This document shows positions 12,201 to 22,320 of a stretch of DNA of 64,000 bases, one piece after another. The stretch spans positions 27,027,021-27,091,020 of the forward strand of contig CM030718.1 in the NCBI GenBank assembly GCA_017979445.1, in the 5' to 3' direction. Below the pieces are notes generated by a model that was not told where the DNA came from, searched no databases, and worked only from the letters and a program-made list of their open reading frames with translations. The stretch's first letter is position 1. Every line of letters begins with the position of its first letter. Position numbers and translations under genes: made by a program. Source of the DNA: Akebia trifoliata. Its lineage: Eukaryota > Streptophyta > Magnoliopsida > Ranunculales > Lardizabalaceae.

Positions 12201-12777
12201 ACTATTATTGGCACCCCAACTTTTATTTATTACATCACAATTTTTTAAATTATTGGTACCCCAATCAAAGATTAAAACACATTACTCAAACATTCCAAAG
12301 GTTTGACTCAAATCATAATCTCAACATTACGATACTCGTTCAAACAATTTCAATACCTGTTTACAATTATGATGAGGCTCATATAAAATCCAAAAATGTA
12401 AACGAGAGAACTTATATTGGCACCCCAACTTTTACTCATTCTCCATCATTCACTTATTTACTTTAAAGACTTTTTTGATAGTGTGCGCAATTTATGTTTA
12501 AATTCTAGTTTCGATACATTATTTATTTTAATTCTTAAAATATGCTTTTTTAGTGAATTTGTTACATTAATAATCAATAAATTCATTGATAAGGCAAAAT
12601 CATTGGTATTTTATAAATAAATTCATAGATTATTAAAGTTTCGAAATCACTGTATAAACATATTTTGGGAATTAAAATGAACAGTGTACTATAAGGCATG
12701 AGATGGAGATACACCCTTTTCTTTATTTTTAGTTGCAATGTAATAAGTAAAAGTTAGGGTGCCAAGAGCAACTCTTA
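12201..12777 (-). repeat. family A inverted-repeat element, interrupted by a nested insertion
   Basis: The left end GGCACCCCAACTTTTATTTA and the right end AATAAGTAAAAGTTAGGGTG CC are the termini of the family seen at 18718..19056 and 19824..20172, here in reverse orientation. An internal terminus copy lies at 12419..12440. About 12480..12715 does not match the other copies and carries the AACATATTTTGGGAATTAAA terminus of the element at 3758..4166, suggesting insertion of one into the other. Confidence 0.55.
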
Positions 12778-13220
12778 AAAAGTTACTTAATTTAAAATTT
12801 TGGACACGTGTTATTGTTTGAGAGGGTTACTTCGTCCTTTAGAACACAACATCTACATCAAAGTTGTGCTCAATTAAAATATGCCTCATCTCAGTTGAAA
12901 AACTTACGGCCTCCTTCACTTGTTTTAGCTTTTTTGAAGTTTTGATTCGATTCTCTCTCTCTACTTTAATCTTCCTCTGTGCGGTCTTTTTGCTTCTACA
13001 CACAAATCTATCGAAAGATACTCTTCAATGTTTGACCGTTTCATTTGTTTCTAGGGTTTCTTATCTTGAATCCAGAGATGGGGTTTTGCTCGTAAACCGT
13101 CCAAATCAAGGGATTTGGTTATGATTTTGGTCTAAATTCATGGATTTACAGACCCTTTCATTGTTTCTTGTTGAAGAACGAGACACATAAGTAGTTTAAC
13201 ATATAGGAACAGTAGCAGAG

Positions 13221-16200
13221 ATGATTGCCGAGAAGCCCAATTGGATTAGGCATGAAGGATTGCAAATTTTCTCTGTTGATATTCAACCAGGCGGGCTTAG
13301 GTTTGCAACTGGTGGAGGAGATCACAAGGTTGGATTTTTCTCATCTGGGTGTTCTTCATTTTACTTTAATTTGGTTGGGTTGTCTTGGTTTCTATCTCAT
13401 CTAAACCTTTTCTTTTTGTGCTCAAATAGGTTTTATATTTTCTTCCATTTTGTCATTTTTATGTGGAATTCACAAGGTTGGATTTTCTCATCTGGCTATT
13501 CTTGATTTTACTTTAATTGAGTTGGGTTGTCGTTGTTTCTTGCTCATCAAAAGCTTTTCTTTTCGTGCTCAAATGGGTTTTATATTTTCTTCCCTTTTGT
13601 CATTTTTATGATGCTTAGCTTCTTGTAGTTTTCAAATTTGTAGCTTTACTACCCAAAGTTGAAAATGGATAGAAAGTATTTGTTTATGAGATGCTGTTTC
13701 ATGGTGTTGCATTTTCTAAGTTTGAATTTTTCATCTTGTTTTGTTATTTAGCATTATGAGATGTCATTTAATGGCTATAGTGCTTGAACACTTAAGAAGA
13801 ATCATTTTAACAAGACTAGCATTTGATGAAGGTGTACTATACTACAGTACCCCAGTAACATGAGATCAAGTCAAGGAGCCAGAATCAAGTGGACCCCATC
13901 AGTTTTGCTTAGAATTTATGTTAAAATTAGTATTTATCTTTGTTGTTAAGGTAATGCGGGATGCAATTCAAGCCAACAGTCACGGGTTGCAACAGAAATT
14001 TTGTCCTTATTTAGGTTTTCACTTTTTTGAGTCTAGATTTATTTATTTATTTATTTTATTATTGTTCGGATTATTTTAGATTAGTTAATTTTTAGTTTTG
14101 AGTTATGTTAGGAGTTTATTTCTAGTTTAGGTACTATTCACGTCAGTTTATTTAGGTCTTGTTTTGAGGGGACAAAACTTGTCATATTGGGTCGATTTTT
14201 GTGACATTTGAAAGGTTATTCAGTTACCTATCCAATGAGCCCAGGATAGTAGGTCTATTTTGATAGAGATAAGTTTTGAAGTAACTAGATTGTAACATGA
14301 AATTTTCTATGCTTGATTGAAATTAGTATATATAGAGTTAGTGAGTACTATAGAATTGATATAATTCTCTTATATTATTGTAGTTTCGATGAATGGAATA
14401 TCAATTATTTTATTGAGGGTGATTACTTCATTTGAGTGGTGGATACCATTCACAAATGGGCATATCCTAGTTCTCTCATTTCATCGAAGCCCTACTGTGT
14501 TAGAACTAATCTTTTATATTATTATGTTCGTCTACAGATTCGGATATGGAACATGAAATGTGTGGGCAGAGACTCAGAAGAAGACCAGTCAACCCAGAGA
14601 GTGCTAGCAACCCTTCGTGATCACTTTGGTTCCGTCAACTGTGTTAGGTGGGCTAAACACGGTCGGTACATTGCATCCGGATCTGATGATATGGTAATTC
14701 TTATTCATGAACGGAAACCCGGGTCAGGCACTACTGAGTTTGGTAGCGGAGAGCCTCCAGACGTTGAGAATTGGAAAGTCGCAATAACTTTAAGGGGACA
14801 CACAGCTGATGTGGTAATCAAACTGCTTTCTCTCACTTTCTTACCCACCTTTTGGTATCCATCCAACTGAGGAGTTGTTTTTTCCATGTTTGAAGTAGGT
14901 GGATCTTAATTGGTCTCCGGATGATTCAATATTGGCCAGCGGAAGTTTGGACAACACAGTTCATATTTGGAATATAAGTACTGGCATCTGCACTGCTGTA
15001 TTGAGGGGTCATTCTAGCCTTGTTAAAGGGGTTGCTTGGGATCCCATTGGGTCCTTTATAGCAAGCCAATCTGACGACAAGACTGTCATTATTTGGCGAA
15101 CAAGTGATTGGAGTCTTGCCCATAGAACTGAGGGGCATTGGGCAAAATCTGTATGTGTAACTCCTTGTTAAATATTTTTCTCGTTTTTTTTTTTTTGGTA
15201 TATTACACTTTCACCCCTTGGTTTGGCATAATTCTATACCAACCCCCTAACATTTTGACAATTGCACTTACCTCGCCAATAGTTTTCTAATGGGCTCACT
15301 TACTCCATTCCGTCTACTTGCCATCGGTCAAATAGTTAAAAAATGGTTTTTTTACTTTTTATGCAGACCATTTTACCCTTTCCAAAATGTTGTTCTTTTT
15401 GATAAACAAAAATATCCCTGTGAAAAAATGGATTCATGCCTAAGAGAGTGAATGCTTAGACAAGAATGTTTTGATAGTTTTAAAAAAACATTTTTTATAT
15501 AAAATAAAATGGAAGGGTAAAATAGTTAAATAATATCTGAACTTTAACACCATGTGTGAAAGGGGAGGGAAATGCAATTGTCAAAACGTTAGGGGATCAA
15601 CATGGAATTATGCCAAACCACAGAGGGTCGAAGTGTAATTTACCCTTTTCTTCCCCCTTATTTTCTAATATGAAACTGTTCTTTTCAGCTTGGATCCACC
15701 TTTTTTAGGCGGCTTGGATGGTCACCGTGTGGCCATTTTATCACCACCACTCATGGTTTTCAGAAGCCTAGGCATTCTGCTCCTGTGTTGGAAAGAGGGG
15801 AGTGGTCTGCCACTTTTGACTTCTTAGGACACAATGCTCCTGTTATTGTTGTGAAGTTCAACCATTCGATGTTTCGAAGGAATTTCTCTAGTGGCCAGGA
15901 AGTAAAAGCTGCACCTGTTGGATGGGCTAATGGGGCCTCCAAGACTGCTGCAAAAGAATCTCAGCCATACAATGTCATTGCGATTGGAAGTCAGGATCGT
16001 ACCATAACTGTATGGACGACTGCAAGTGCTCGTCCTCTCTTTGTTGCCAAACATTTCTTTACTCAAAGTGTCGTCGATCTATCCTGGTAAGGCATACGAA
16101 ATCGATCACATTTTTTTCTTCTCCAAATATTATAATTCCAATTTGTGAGTTTACTTCTATAATGAGAGAAGGCAGAGTAGAAGTGGTTCGACCCCAAATG

Positions 16201-19200
16201 TTGGATTCCAAAAATGCCCCCACCTTAACATTTAAACTTAATATAATCAGGGTCATTTTGTTCAAAAACCAAGAAGATTGCAATCCCAAGCTTAAAATCA
16301 CATTGGTTAGTTTTCAAAATTAAAAAAAATATATCCTTTTTTACTGTGTAATCTTCAAAACCACCCTTTAATTAATATTTTAAATTACAAATAAGCCCTT
16401 TAGATACATGCGCTTCTAGTAATTACTAATGTAAATTGCCTTTTTCTGCATTTTCTTAATCAGGAGTCCGGATGGATATGCACTTTTTGCCTGTTCTTTG
16501 GATGGGACGGTGGCAACATTCCATTTTGAAGTAAAAGAACTTGGCCACAGACTAACCGATGCCGAGTTGGATGAGTTAAAGAAAAGCCGTTATGGTGATG
16601 GAAGAGGACAGCAAGCAAGCTTAGCAGAAAGCCCCGCACAGTTGTTACTAGAGGCAGCATCAGCTAAGCAATCTGCAAGCAAAAAAGCATCTTCCGGAGT
16701 TCAGCAGAATCGGACACCTGGACTATCTTCCGGGGATTTGGGGGTATCGAATGTGGGTCAGTCGATTCTAAAGGTTTCTGACTCCCAAGTTGAAGATGTA
16801 AAGAAAAATGAAGGAAACAGCAATGATGGATTAAATAAAGTGGTGGCATCTACCCATATTTCTAGTCCCGTGAAGCAAAGAGAATATAGACGGCCCGATG
16901 GTAGAAAGAGAATTATCCCCGAAGCAGTTGGGGTGCCTACTAATCATGAAAATACGTCTGGTGGGCCCCCCATTGCCTCGGATAACCAAAAGAATAATGG
17001 GTTGATTCTTGTTGATGATGGCATTAGAGAAGGTTCTGTAAAGCAACCATTTGGTGGAAGCTCGAAAACAAATAATATCACAAGCAAAGTTGGTCGTTGT
17101 GGGGTTAAGGAAAGTTCAGGGGTCACCGCTAGGACGGCCATTAGTGAGAGCTTGGTTATTGAGAAGGTTCCCATCTCTACGGGTACAGATGGTAGAATCA
17201 ATGTTGAACATTCGGGAATTGTAAAGGCTTTGGATTCTCGGGTTGCTTCGAGTTCTGTTCTTTCAATTAGAGTCATCGATAAGAAAGAAGGGGAAGATAG
17301 CGTGCCTGTCTGCTTGGAAGCTCGTCCTGTGGAACGGGCAGTGAACGATGTTGTTGGAGTGGGGGTTGGAAATACATTAATGACTAAAGAAACCGCAGTC
17401 ACTTGCATGCGAGGGGCTCAGACTCTTTGGTCTGATAGAATGTCTGGGAAAGTAACCGTCTTGGCTGGAAATGCTAATTTCTGGGCTGTTGGGTGTGAAG
17501 ATGGCTGCTTGCAGGTAATATTTAATAATCTCTTCCACCAATTGAAGTTTGGTTCTGTTGTTACAGTTTATTTTTGCACTTGACACATAAGCAGTATCTT
17601 CTATTTATGTATAACTAGAAGATGGCATATGCAAACACACGTGTATGAAGGGCTTATTTGTAATTCAAAATATTAATTAAAGGGTAGTTTTGAAGATTAC
17701 ATGGTAAAATGAATAATTTTGTAATTTTGAAAACTAACTAACGTGATTTTAGTCGCAGTATTTTTGGTTTTTGACTCAAATGATCCTGATTAGATTAAGT
17801 GTAAATATTAAGGTGGGGGCAATTTTGGAACCCAAATTTGGGTGTCAAACCACTTCTATTCTGCCTTTACATCTTATACCTCCCCCCCCCCCCCCCCCCA
17901 AAAAAAAAAAAATAAATAAATAAATAATAATAAAAAAAAAAAAAAAAAACAATAAAAACAATAATAAAAAAAAAAAAAAAAATCTGTTTGGTTCAGAAAT
18001 CTTGGATATATAAATTAATGCTACTCTATCAAAGCAAGAAAAAAGTTTTCTAATCACTTTTAAGACCATAATCTTCTAAAACTTTTTATGAAAGCACCCT
18101 AGGCAGTAGGCATGGTTTAGTCTTCTCGGCAACCCAAGGCTATAGTGCCTCCTAAAATGTTTGTTCTGGTGTTGTATGTTAAATGGAATTTTAACAAAAC
18201 AATGAATGAAATGACTACCAATTCCATTAAGAACAAAGAATGTTCAAAGTTGGAAACAAAAAAACGAAGGGAAAAATGAGATGGGAATATTTACATATGT
18301 GATAACCTTGGTTATCAAAAAAGATATGTGATAACCTTAGTTGAGATCATATAAATTACCAGTTGGGGAGAAAATAAAATTTCTTTTTTGTTCCTGAGAA
18401 GGTTTACACAAAGTGCGGAAGACGAGCCATGCCAACCATGATGATGGGGTCTGCAGCAATATTTATAGATTGTGATGAGTGCTGGAAGTTGTTACTCGTC
18501 ACAAGGAAGGGATCCATATATGTATGGGATCTATTCAACAGGACCTGTCTTCTCAATGACTCACTAGCTTCTCTGATTACTTCCGGGAACAGTTCATCGG
18601 CCAAAGACTCAGGTACAGCTTTAAAATGTAATTGAATTGGATAAAAAACATCTGGGGTTGTTTTCAATCTAATTGGGTCAGTGGGTTCTGATCTATTTTG
18701 GGGTTTAGATTTATTTTGAGAGCTTCCATTGGCACCCCAATGTATACTTATTACACCCCAGTTAAAAATAAAGAAAATAAGTGAATGGTTGAGAATAAGT
18801 AAAAGTTGGGGTTCCAATAGCTTGTTTTTTTGCTAGATTTATATCTTTTGGGTTTACAATTTTATACGAGCCTAGTCATAATTGTTAACAACTACTGAAA
18901 TTGTTTTCAACTAGTGTTGCAATATTGAGATAATAATTTGAGCCAAACCTTTGTAATGTTTGAAGAGTGTGTTTTAATCTTTAATTGGGGTGTGATAAAT
19001 AATTTAAGAAATTGAGGTGTAATAAGTAAAAGTTGGGGTGCTAGTAGCAGCTCTCTTTTATTTTTCCTGACATCTTGGTCTTTTATTATTCCTGTTACGT
19101 TCAGGAACGATAAAAGTTATATCTGCAAGGTTCTCAAAATCGGGTTCACCTCTTGTCGTTCTGGCTACTCGTCATGCGTTCCTATTTGATGTGAGCTTGA

Positions 19201-21016
19201 AGTGTTGGCTAAGGATTGCGGATGATTGCTTCCCTGCATCTAATTTCGCAAGCTCATGGAATTTGGGTTCAATTCAGAGTGGTGAATTGGCTGCTTTACA
19301 GGTGGACGTCGGGAAATTCTTAGCCAGAAGGCCAAGTTGGAACAGGTGCTTATGGTTCATGTCTTAGAAATTTTCCTATATTAGAAATTTTTTATTTGAT
19401 TCTTGATGTCCTTAGTGGCAATCGGATAAAATGTTATATGAGTCTGAAATTGACTTTGTGAATATTTGTGCGTATAGGGTGACTGATGATGGGGTGCAGA
19501 CCCGCGCTCATTTGGAGGCCCAATTGGCATCCTCACTTGCATTAATGTCCATTAACGAATATCGTCAATGCCTCCTGTCTTACATACGATTTCTAGCAAG
19601 GTTGATGACTTCACTTTGTTATTCTCTTGAGTGTTTTTGTTGGTATTTCTTCTTCTATTTTTCTTTCAAGATTTGCACGTATACTATTTCAAATATATCC
19701 ACATCGTTATATAATATGTTAATCATAACCTTGAGCTTTTTTGTCCAAATCACAAGGTTTTGCATTGGTTAGTCAAGCAGATATTTTACATGGGTCTCCT
19801 AGTATAGTTGCACCTGTAAAAATAGAGAGCTGTTATTGGCACCCCAACTTTTACTTATTACACCCCTACTAAAATCCAGAAACTAAGTTAATGGTTGAGA
19901 ATAACTAAAAAGTTGGGGTATCTTCAAAAAAAAAAAAAAAAACTAAAAGTTGGGGTGCCAATTGAAGCTCTTTTTTTTGTTTTTGTGTTTGGTTTAGGGT
20001 TTTATATCAGCCTAGTTATAATTGTAAACAACTACTGAAATTGTTTCAATGAGTGTTATAATGTTTTGTAATGTATGAAGAGTGTGTTTTAATCTTTAAT
20101 TGGGGTGTGATAAATAATTTAAGACAATTGGGGTGTAATAAGTAAAAGTTAGGGTGCCAATAGCAGCTCTCTAAAAATATTTAATCACCATTTTGATCAT
20201 ATTTTGTGAGTTCCTGCACTGTGTTTTATATGCTTTGACTTCTAGCACAATCAAAGTGAATGAACAAAGAAACTGAAAAAAAAAAGGCAGTTAAAACATA
20301 TTGATCTCCTGAAATAGGCGTACTGATCTTTCTATTATCTTTTTTTCAGAGAAGCGGATGAGTCCCGTTTACGAGAAGTCTGCGAGAGCTTTCTTGGGCC
20401 GCCAACAGGGATGGCCGAGTCAACTTCTTCAGATCCCAAGAACCCATCATGGGATCCATGTGTTCTTGTGAGTCTTTCTATACATTTTCATTTTAGTTCC
20501 TGTTATCGCCTTTTACATTCCTCAAATATGGAAACCATGTTTGCATTTCTATAATCTTTATACACAAACTTACATCCTAAGATCTATAAATTTCAAAGAC
20601 ATGATAAAATCTCCATAATTCACTTATTGCACCCCCCCCCCCCCCTCCTTTTTATTTTAGTATTTTTGATGCTTTTGTTTGAATCTCGAGGTTTCTAGTT
20701 AACAATCTGAACAAGATCGAATCTGGGTTTTTCTTTTTTTTTTTCTATATAGGGAATGAAAAAGCACAAACTCCTTAAGGAAGATATCCTTCCAGCTATG
20801 GCATCAAATAGAAAAGTCCAGCGGTTGTTAAACGAGTTCATGGATCTCCTTTCAGAATACGAAACTAATGAAACCAATGTAGATCGAGTCGAACCCATCC
20901 CTCCAACAACAGATCAAGTCGATCCTGACCCACCTACGACAGATAAAGTGGATCCAATACAACCAGCGATGGAACAGGTGGATCAAGCTCCACAAGTGAA
21001 GGACTCTGAATCTTGA
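13221..21016 (+). CDS. HIRA: histone H3.3 chaperone HIRA (WD40 protein)
   Basis: HIRA, the WD40 subunit of the replication-independent H3.3 deposition complex; nuclear. Exons 13221..13328, 14538..14813, 14899..15150, 15689..16086, 16464..17514, 18402..18612, 19105..19345, 19478..19600, 20350..20467 and 20753..21016 join in phase to about 1013 residues, close to the Arabidopsis protein. WD40 repeats fill residues 1-370 (for example [62 protein letters not shown]). The ASF1-binding B motif [10 protein letters not shown] is at about 487-496. The conserved Hira C-terminal domain follows from about 600 ([52 protein letters not shown]). The C-terminal tail has acidic/Pro repeats of the VDPxPPTTDxVDP type. 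No broken frame. Introns are loaded with repeats; see the separate entries. Confidence 0.95.
13322..13615. repeat. tandem duplication of about 148 bp spanning the HIRA exon 1 donor
   Basis: CACAAGGTTGGATTTT at 13323 recurs at 13471, and the following approximately 140 bases repeat with few changes (TTTTACTTTAATT, GTGCTCAAAT, GGTTTTATATTTTCTTCC). The unit starts in the last bases of HIRA exon 1, so a second copy of the splice donor exists 148 bases downstream. Confidence 0.75.
13830..14510. mobile_element. probable LTR retrotransposon remnant in HIRA intron 1
   Basis: The stretch contains LTR-like features: a TATATATAGAG promoter-like segment, ATGAATGGAATATCAATTAT followed by TTATTG, then GAGTGGTGGATACCATTC. 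These resemble the 3' part of plant Gypsy LTRs. No paired LTR or coding domain was found, so it would be a solo or truncated LTR. Boundaries are approximate. Confidence 0.35.
15197..15645. repeat. long-TIR element in HIRA intron 3
   Basis: The left arm (15197..15285: TATTACACTTTCACCCCTTG, GTTTGGCATAATTCTAT, ACATTTTGACAATTGCA) is mirrored by the right arm (15553..15645: TGCAATTGTCAAAACGTT, ATGGAATTATGCCAAACCAC, GTCGAAGTGTAATTTACCC). The arms are about 85 bases and the total about 450. It has no coding capacity and is Mutator- or MITE-like. Confidence 0.7.
16171..16424 (+). repeat. repeat copy in HIRA intron 4, inverted partner of 17613..17868
   Basis: Blocks such as AGAAGTGGTT, GCCCCCACCTTAA, TTAGTTTTCAAAATTA and ACCCTTTAATTAATATTTT read on the plus strand here reappear in reverse complement in the next intron. 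Together they bracket exon 5 (16464..17514). Confidence 0.8.
17613..17868 (-). repeat. repeat copy in HIRA intron 5, inverted partner of 16171..16424
   Basis: The reverse complement aligns over its length with the intron 4 copy (TAATCTTCAAAACTACCC, AAATTACAAATAAGCCC). By eye the two are roughly three-quarters or more identical. They are probably two insertions of one non-autonomous family in opposite orientations. Confidence 0.8.
17881..17985. repeat. C-run, A-run and AAT-rich low-complexity tract
   Basis: An uninterrupted run of C is followed by long A and AATA tracts inside HIRA intron 5. This type of tract is prone to sequencing-length error. Confidence 0.8.
18718..19056 (+). repeat. family A inverted-repeat element in HIRA intron 6
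   Basis: It begins GAGAGCTTCCATTGGCACCC and ends GGGGTGCTAGTAGCAGCTCT CT, so the termini are inverted repeats. Both flanks read TTTATTTT (18710..18717 and 19057..19064), a possible 8-bp target duplication though low in complexity. The right end lies about 48 bases before exon 7. Confidence 0.75.
19824..20172 (+). repeat. family A inverted-repeat element in HIRA intron 8
   Basis: The termini AGAGAGCTGTTATTGGCACC and GGTGCCAATAGCAGCTCTCT are near-perfect inverted repeats. AAAAAT flanks both sides (19818..19823, 20173..20178). The interior matches the intron 6 copy in order and orientation (AGAGTGTGTTTTAATCTTTA, ATTGGGGTGTGATAAATAAT). Confidence 0.8.
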
Positions 21017-21059
21017 AGTTAGGTTCTATCCAACAATCAGAAACAAAGTTGCGAGCGGT

Positions 21060-22320
21060 ATTTGCTCACCCTTTTATACTATTTATTTGAGTAATTCAAC
21101 TTCCTTCTCTCCCGAAGGCTTCATTTCGGCAAATTTGTGTATGATGTAGTTCAAAGCTTTCGGCACACTACTTATTTCTGGTTTTTGTATTTTTTTTTTC
21201 CTTAATCCATTTAACACCTTTCGAGCAATTCTCCAACTAAACAAGAATGTTAAATTCTCTACTATAAATAGGAACAATAATAACAAGTTCACAAGCATAT
21301 TTCAGAAACACTGAAACAAAGGAATTCCACTGTTGTGGTATTACCAAGATAGTCTAGAAATTGAAGTCCTAAGTGATTGATTTTGGATTGAAAAGCCAAG
21401 ACTTCATGGTTCTTATTGATCTGATTTATTGAAACTCCATCCAGTAAAATTGTTTTTTTATTTTTTATTTTTATTTTTGTGTATTTGTAAATGGTTGGTT
21501 ACTCCTTTGATTTGGATCTAAAAAGAATCTAATAATATTGAGGATCCCCTATAAATGAAGAAAGAAGTGGAGGGATCTTGGCTTTTTTCCTTAAAACTTT
21601 GATAAGTATTTTTCATATATATATAAATCTCTGATCAACTATATAATAAGAGCCATTTTGTATTACATCCAAGGGATTCCTTCGAGATTAGTATCAAGGA
21701 AAATCATATATAGGTTTGGGTTTATGGTTTGTCGAATCAAATCTATGTTGCTGGTTTGCTCAATGCTGTTTTGTAATTTGGTCGAGGGAGTTAAAACCAC
21801 ATGTCATGTCTTCGACCATTGTAACTGCTTACTCCTTACAATGTAATCTAAAACAAAGTTCGGGGCTGATAATTGTTCGATGGGACCTCAAATAGATTAA
21901 TTCAAGAAAAAATTTACGATCTTTTTGAAAAACTAGGTGATGAATTTTATGACTATGATTGCAATGTGGTAGAATTGAATGGCACATGATCAATAAGCCA
22001 AACATTTATTTCAATGCAAAATCAAAGAATTAAGGCACACAACCAACCCAAAATTCCAAGGAAACGTACATTTCTGTTCCAAAATGCTACCTTTTCTGAT
22101 TCTCCTTTGAGGTTCCAAACAAAGAGAGATATATATGACTTCGTTAATATTTATTCAAGAATTAATAAAGTTACCTTCTCAAGAAGATTTCTTCACGTAT
22201 AAGTGTGACTGTATTTTACATTTATGTACACTTTTAACATCCAAACCTCAAACAAATCTCAAGTGATGATTGAGCTCTGAACTTCACATGCAGCAACCCA
22301 ATAAAAATTTCGTAATTAGC
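21060..22320. other. HIRA 3' flank and intergenic sequence, nothing recognised
   Basis: This holds the HIRA 3' untranslated region and AT-rich sequence. I searched it on the minus strand for missing histone-fold exons of the neighbouring TAF12-like gene and saw none. Confidence 0.45.

Noticed and set aside
16944..17408. 154-codon open frame on the minus strand inside HIRA exon 5
   Set aside because: It lies entirely opposite a conserved HIRA exon, has no start context or domain, and is explained by the composition of the coding strand.
19431..19477. Extension of HIRA exon 8 upstream to an ATG
   Set aside because: Phase and protein continuity require the acceptor at 19476..19477 (GTATAG|GGTGACTG); the upstream residues do not match HIRA.
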